Assembly (NCBI GenBank): GCA_027080755.1
Contig: JALWQC010000049.1
Coordinates: 1-9,001, forward strand
Length of the DNA: 9,001 nucleotides
Direction: 5' to 3'
Origin: Paracoccaceae bacterium
GTDB lineage: Bacteria > Pseudomonadota > Alphaproteobacteria > Rhodobacterales > Rhodobacteraceae
The notes beneath the pieces are model-generated. The model saw only the letters and a list, made by a program, of their open reading frames with translations, had not been told where the DNA came from and did no database searches. Positions 6,564 through 9,001 of this stretch are shown here, piece by piece. The position numbers and the translations under genes were made by a program. Numbering within the stretch: the stretch's first letter is position 1; each line of letters starts with the position of its first letter.

Positions 6564-6578
6564 TGAAAGGTTCTTTCA
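6564..6578. other. Second small hairpin in the regulator-bioY gap
   Basis: TGAAAG (6564-6569) and CTTTCA (6573-6578) form a perfect 6-base-pair stem with a 3-base loop, directly beside the terminator stem. It may help end transcription of one or both convergent genes, but it has no clear T-tract of its own. Confidence 0.35.
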
Positions 6579-6598
6579 AGGCTTATAGCGTTTCGACT

Positions 6599-7207
6599 TT
6601 AGGCGCGCGCCTTGCCCACCAGTTTCCACACAGCCGGAACCAGCATTGCCGCCAGTGCCAGTTTGATTGCGTCAACCATCAGGAACGGGGCAACCCCCTT
6701 GGCAAAGGCCGTGCCGGCGTCAAAGCCGTACAGATGCGACAGCCATGCAGCGCCCGGGACATAGATCAGCGCTGTGCCGACAAACATCACACCGGCCATG
6801 GAAACCACGTTCCGGTCCCAGCCGCGGCGCGCCGCAAAGCCCAACGCCAGTGTCGCCAGAACAAAGCCGAGCAGATAGCCACCGGTGGAGCCGGTCATAT
6901 ATTCCAGCCCGTTCAGCTCGGCCGAGGATTTGGCAAACACGTCAAAGCCCAGCGCCCCGACCAGCATATAGCCGATAATCGTGGTCAGTCCCATGCGCGG
7001 GCCATAGGCCGCCCCCAGGGTCAGGACCGCAAATGTCCCCAGCGTCAGGGGAACCGGCGAATAGGGCAGCGGCACACGGATCTTCGCGGCAACCGCAAGC
7101 AGGGCAATCCCCAGAATGACCATAACGGCGCGCTTGACCCAAAGGCCGGCACCTGTGGTGTTCCAGATTTCATCGCTCAGGGTGTTGTGGGTTGTGGCGG
7201 TTGCCAT
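6599..7207 (-). CDS. bioY: Biotin transporter BioY (ECF-type S component)
   Basis: 202 residues, typical BioY length, with about six membrane segments. BioY is the membrane substrate-binding subunit of biotin ECF transporters. Some alphaproteobacterial versions are reported to work without dedicated energy-coupling subunits. Family features seen: PYSPVPLTLGTFAVLTLGA (48-66), GLEYMTGSTGGYLLGF (99-114) and FLMVDAIKLALAA (179-191), with the conserved Asp and Lys. The T-L-G-T-F form replaces the T-x-Q form of many proteobacterial BioY. The start is the ATG at 7207, because AAGGAG lies 6 bases upstream and the protein homology begins there. The frame stays open for 57 more codons upstream, but that stretch looks unlike BioY and overlaps the dgkA start. 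No bioM or bioN gene is next to it. It ends in a hairpin terminator at 6538-6562. Confidence 0.92.
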   Translation of the reverse strand: MATATTHNTLSDEIWNTTGAGLWVKRAVMVILGIALLAVAAKIRVPLPYSPVPLTLGTFAVLTLGAAYGPRMGLTTIIGYMLVGALGFDVFAKSSAELNGLEYMTGSTGGYLLGFVLATLALGFAARRGWDRNVVSMAGVMFVGTALIYVPGAAWLSHLYGFDAGTAFAKGVAPFLMVDAIKLALAAMLVPAVWKLVGKARA

Positions 7208-7287
7208 GGCAATCTCCTTGTTAAGGTGTCGTTGCGGCAGGTTTGGCATGGCAAAAGCGGCTTGGCAAGGGGGAACGGGCTTGGCAA
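7201..7287. repeat. TTGGCA/TTGCCA repeat cluster in the bioY-dgkA divergent region
   Basis: GGCTTGGCAA occurs at 7259-7268 and 7278-7287, with a near copy, GGTTTGGCAT, at 7240-7249. All three are exactly 19 bases apart. In addition, TTGCCATGGCAA (7201-7212) is a perfect 12-base palindrome covering the bioY start codon. TTGGCATGGCAA (7243-7254) matches it at 11 of 12 bases, 42 bases upstream. These could be operator sites. No BioR-type TTATnnATAA box is visible in this region. The repeats are seen directly; the function is inferred. Confidence 0.4.
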
Positions 7288-7309
7288 CGTCGCGTCCGGC
7301 TGCTTTACT
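7281..7309 (+). promoter_or_regulatory. Candidate dgkA promoter giving a leaderless mRNA
   Basis: TTGGCA (7281-7286, 5 of 6 to the -35 consensus), a 17-base spacer, and TTTACT (7304-7309, 4 of 6 to the -10 consensus). The RNA start expected about 7 bases downstream coincides with the dgkA ATG at 7316. No ribosome site precedes that ATG, which agrees with a leaderless message. Confidence 0.4.
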
Positions 7310-7315
7310 GCGCCC

Positions 7316-7678
7316 ATGTCCGGTTTTGTAAAACATGTATTGCAGCGAAATACCAATGCGCTGATCTGGTCCACACAAGGTTTCCTTGCCGCCATGAAAA
7401 GCGAGGAAGGCATGCGCCAGTGGTCGATCGTTGCCGCGCTGGCCACCCTTCTGGCGTTTGCGCTGGATTTAAGCGGGCTGGAACGGGCCGTTGTCATCGC
7501 CTTCAGCTGGAATATCGTCTTGATGGAACTGGCCAATACCGCCATCGAAACCGTCGTGAACCGGATCAGCGAGATACCGCATGATCTGTCGAAAAAGGCC
7601 AAGGACATCGGCAGTGCCATGGTCCTTTTCGCCATTATCCTCGCCCTTGCTGTCTGGCTGCTGGTCCTGCTCGGGTAA
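7316..7678 (+). CDS. dgkA: Diacylglycerol kinase (DgkA type, integral membrane)
   Basis: 120 residues, matching the small prokaryotic enzyme that phosphorylates diacylglycerol to phosphatidic acid in the inner membrane. There are three membrane segments, at about 36-52, 57-73 and 98-119, after an amphipathic N-terminus. The hallmark motif ELANTAIETVVNR (71-83) and KAKDIGSAMVL (94-104) line up with the E. coli enzyme. E71, N74, E78, K96 and D97 match its E69, N72, E76, K94 and D95. E30 or E31 probably matches E28. The start is the ATG at 7316; the frame remains open far upstream, but that part is antisense to bioY and unrelated to the family. No ribosome site is visible. It is divergent from bioY and convergent with the nickel/cobalt transporter, with only 12 bases between stop codons and no clear terminator. 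Confidence 0.93.
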   Translation: MSGFVKHVLQRNTNALIWSTQGFLAAMKSEEGMRQWSIVAALATLLAFALDLSGLERAVVIAFSWNIVLMELANTAIETVVNRISEIPHDLSKKAKDIGSAMVLFAIILALAVWLLVLLG

Positions 7679-7690
7679 CCCCGAAAGGGA

Positions 7691-8404
7691 TCAGGCGCCC
7701 CAGATAACCGGCGCCGATTGTGTCATCACCGAGATCCCGACATAAATCGCCAGCCCCGCCGCCGCCACCTGCACCGCCAGCAACAGACGTTTTGCCATCG
7801 ATTCGGCCATTTTCAGCGGCCAGCTGGCCACAAAGGTCAGCGCCGCCATCCCCAGAATGGATCCGATCCCGAACACCAGAATATAGATCATGGCCGTCAC
7901 CGCATTCTGCGTGGCAGCCGCCGCCAGCGCAACCAGCCCTGCAGAGCCGGCCGCCCCGTGCGCCAGCCCGATGGCATAGGCGCGCGGGGAAAACCCCTTG
8001 TGACGGTGGTCATGGGGATCCTGCGCGTGCTTGACCGTCGCCCCCTGATGGCTGTGGGCGTGGAAATGCCGGACTCCGTCGCCGTGGTCGTGAACATGGA
8101 AATGGATGCGGGCCTTCCACAGTTTGCGCAGCAGATGCAGACCAAGGACAACCAGCATGATGCCGATCCCGAATTCCATCCCCGCCGCCAGCCGCTCGGT
8201 GATCACCGCCCCGAACAGGATGACCGGCAAAGAGATCAGGAACAGCGTCGTTGTATGCCCCATCCCCCAGCTGGCCCCTAGCAACGCCAGCCGTTTGGGC
8301 GAGGCCTTGCCCGAGGACGCCAGCGTGCCGACGGCCGCCAGATGGTCTGTTTCAAAGGCATGGCCCATGCCGACCAGAAATCCCAGTGCCAGAAAACTTT
8401 CCAA
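7691..8404 (-). CDS. Nickel/cobalt transporter-like membrane protein (NicO/NiCoT type) with His-rich loop
   Basis: 237 residues, about six membrane segments. The first contains GMGHAFETDHLAAV (12-25), an H-x4-D-H motif (H15, D20, H21) typical of nickel/cobalt permeases. A second likely metal-site region is SWGMGHTTTL (45-54). The loop at 101-135 holds 12 histidines in 35 residues, many in H-x-H pairs; such loops bind divalent metal in this superfamily. The second half has GLAHGAAGSAGLVAL (146-160). The start is TTG at 8404, with AGGAG about 7 bases upstream. The first ATG (residue 13) would cut the metal motif's helix. The family includes UreH- and HupE-like members, but no urease or hydrogenase genes are in view, so whether it moves nickel, cobalt or another metal is open. 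It follows the exonuclease gene on the same strand after 90 bases. Confidence 0.85.
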   Translation of the reverse strand: MESFLALGFLVGMGHAFETDHLAAVGTLASSGKASPKRLALLGASWGMGHTTTLFLISLPVILFGAVITERLAAGMEFGIGIMLVVLGLHLLRKLWKARIHFHVHDHGDGVRHFHAHSHQGATVKHAQDPHDHRHKGFSPRAYAIGLAHGAAGSAGLVALAAAATQNAVTAMIYILVFGIGSILGMAALTFVASWPLKMAESMAKRLLLAVQVAAAGLAIYVGISVMTQSAPVIWGA

Positions 8405-8494
8405 AATCCGCTCCTACTGCAGGGTCACATATTACGCGTCGGGTTTCCTGCCTGCCGGTGCCGGAGTCAAGCCGTAAATCGCGGAAAGCCGGTG

Positions 8495-9001
8495 TCAAAT
8501 ATCCAGTTCCACCCAGATGGGCACATGGTCCGAGGGCCGCTCGCGCCCGCGCATTTCCTTGTCTATCCGGCAGTCCTTCAGGTGGTCGGCCGCCTGCGGG
8601 GTCAACAGGAAATGGTCGATGCGGATCCCGTCGTTGCGCTGCCAGGATCCGCGCTGGTAGTCCCAGAAACTGTATTGGTCCGGGGCCGCGTTCAGGGTGC
8701 GGAAAGCCTCGGTAAAGCCAAGGTTCAGGATCTTGCGATAGGCGGCCAGCGACTCGGGGCGGAACAGGGCGTCGCCCCACCATTTGTCGGGATGGGCGGC
8801 ATCCTCGGGCTGGGGAATGATGTTGTAATCCCCTGCCATCAGGGCAACCTCTTCGGATTTCAACAGCTCCTGCGCGCGGGCGAACATGCGGTCCATCCAG
8901 GCCAGTTTATAGTCGAACTTCGGCCCCGGCACAGGGTTGCCGTTGGGCAGATACAGCCCGCACACCCGCCCGGTGTTCAGCGTCGCCTCTACCCCGCGGG
9001 C
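8495..9001 (-). CDS. xthA: Exodeoxyribonuclease III, C-terminal part (cut by window edge)
   Basis: 168 residues are visible and the frame is open at base 9001, so roughly the first third of the usual 260-residue enzyme is missing. The earliest visible residues, ARGVEATLNTGRVCGLYLPN, fit the internal strand before the YxPNG motif (Y-L-P-N-G). Catalytic motifs of the exonuclease/endonuclease/phosphatase fold follow: LMAGDYNIIP (D and N of the G-D-x-N motif), YSFWDYQRGSWQRNDGIRIDH, and a C-terminal RPSDHVPIWVEL (the S-D-H motif). The enzyme repairs abasic sites and degrades one strand of duplex DNA 3' to 5'. It ends at TGA (8497-8495). The transporter gene follows on the same strand after 90 bases, with no clear terminator between them, so co-transcription is possible. 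Confidence 0.92.
   Translation of the reverse strand, partial: ARGVEATLNTGRVCGLYLPNGNPVPGPKFDYKLAWMDRMFARAQELLKSEEVALMAGDYNIIPQPEDAAHPDKWWGDALFRPESLAAYRKILNLGFTEAFRTLNAAPDQYSFWDYQRGSWQRNDGIRIDHFLLTPQAADHLKDCRIDKEMRGRERPSDHVPIWVELDI

Noticed and set aside
6583..6590. TTATAG as a BioR operator for bioY
   Set aside because: It matches only the left half of the BioR-type TTATnnATAA box and lies downstream of bioY, not in its promoter.
6329..7315. Upstream extension of the dgkA frame
   Set aside because: The frame is open but runs across the end of the RpiR-type gene and antisense to bioY. Its residues are unlike any DgkA, so only 7316-7678 is the gene.
7208..7378. 57-residue N-terminal extension of BioY
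   Set aside because: A good AAGGAG ribosome site precedes the ATG at 7207, and the extension overlaps the divergent promoter and dgkA start.
7672..7683. Small hairpin CGGG-TAAC-CCCG between dgkA and the nickel/cobalt transporter
   Set aside because: The 4-base stem has no T-tract on either strand, so it is too weak to call a terminator.
8405..8494. Promoter for the transporter (TAATAT on the minus strand near 8430)
   Set aside because: A -10-like box is visible but no acceptable -35 lies at 16-18 bases. Readthrough from the exonuclease gene is equally possible.

Overview
The window looks like chromosomal DNA of an alphaproteobacterium, most likely a Rhodobacterales (Roseobacter-type) member. 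This rests on the GC-rich codon use, the gene families, the Tat-exported TRAP binding protein, and gene content I associate with that group. It is inference, because no rRNA or other marker gene is present. There are no RNA genes, insertion sequences, CRISPR arrays or phage genes. No stretch longer than about 110 bases is free of a gene.

Left part (1-5580, all on the minus strand and read right to left): one tightly packed catabolic operon. Its order is an N-formylglutamate-amidohydrolase-family hydrolase, TRAP transporter small and large membrane subunits, a Tat-exported TRAP binding protein, a glutamine-synthetase-family ligase, and an aldehyde dehydrogenase cut by the window edge. The first three genes overlap by 8 and 1 bases. 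The binding-protein gene has GC-rich hairpins in the gaps on both sides, which may set its dose separately. A divergent RpiR/MurR-family regulator (5667-6539) shares an 86-base control region with the operon. The gene set suggests uptake of a substrate, gamma-glutamylation of an amine, aldehyde oxidation, and perhaps removal of the glutamyl group by the hydrolase. This resembles the E. coli Puu logic with different parts. The substrate cannot be read from the sequence.

Right part (6538-9001): housekeeping or accessory genes. A bioY-type biotin transporter S component (minus) ends in a hairpin terminator whose T-tract overlaps the regulator's stop codon. Divergent from it is a dgkA-type lipid kinase (plus), probably made from a leaderless mRNA. 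The short gap between them carries repeated TTGGCA/TTGCCA elements. A NicO/NiCoT-like nickel/cobalt transporter with a histidine-rich loop (minus) runs convergent to dgkA. Exodeoxyribonuclease III (minus) is cut by the right edge.

The part most worth testing is the left operon. It pairs a glutamylating ligase with an N-formylglutamate-amidohydrolase-like enzyme and a TRAP importer, under an RpiR-type regulator whose usual sugar-phosphate motifs look lost.
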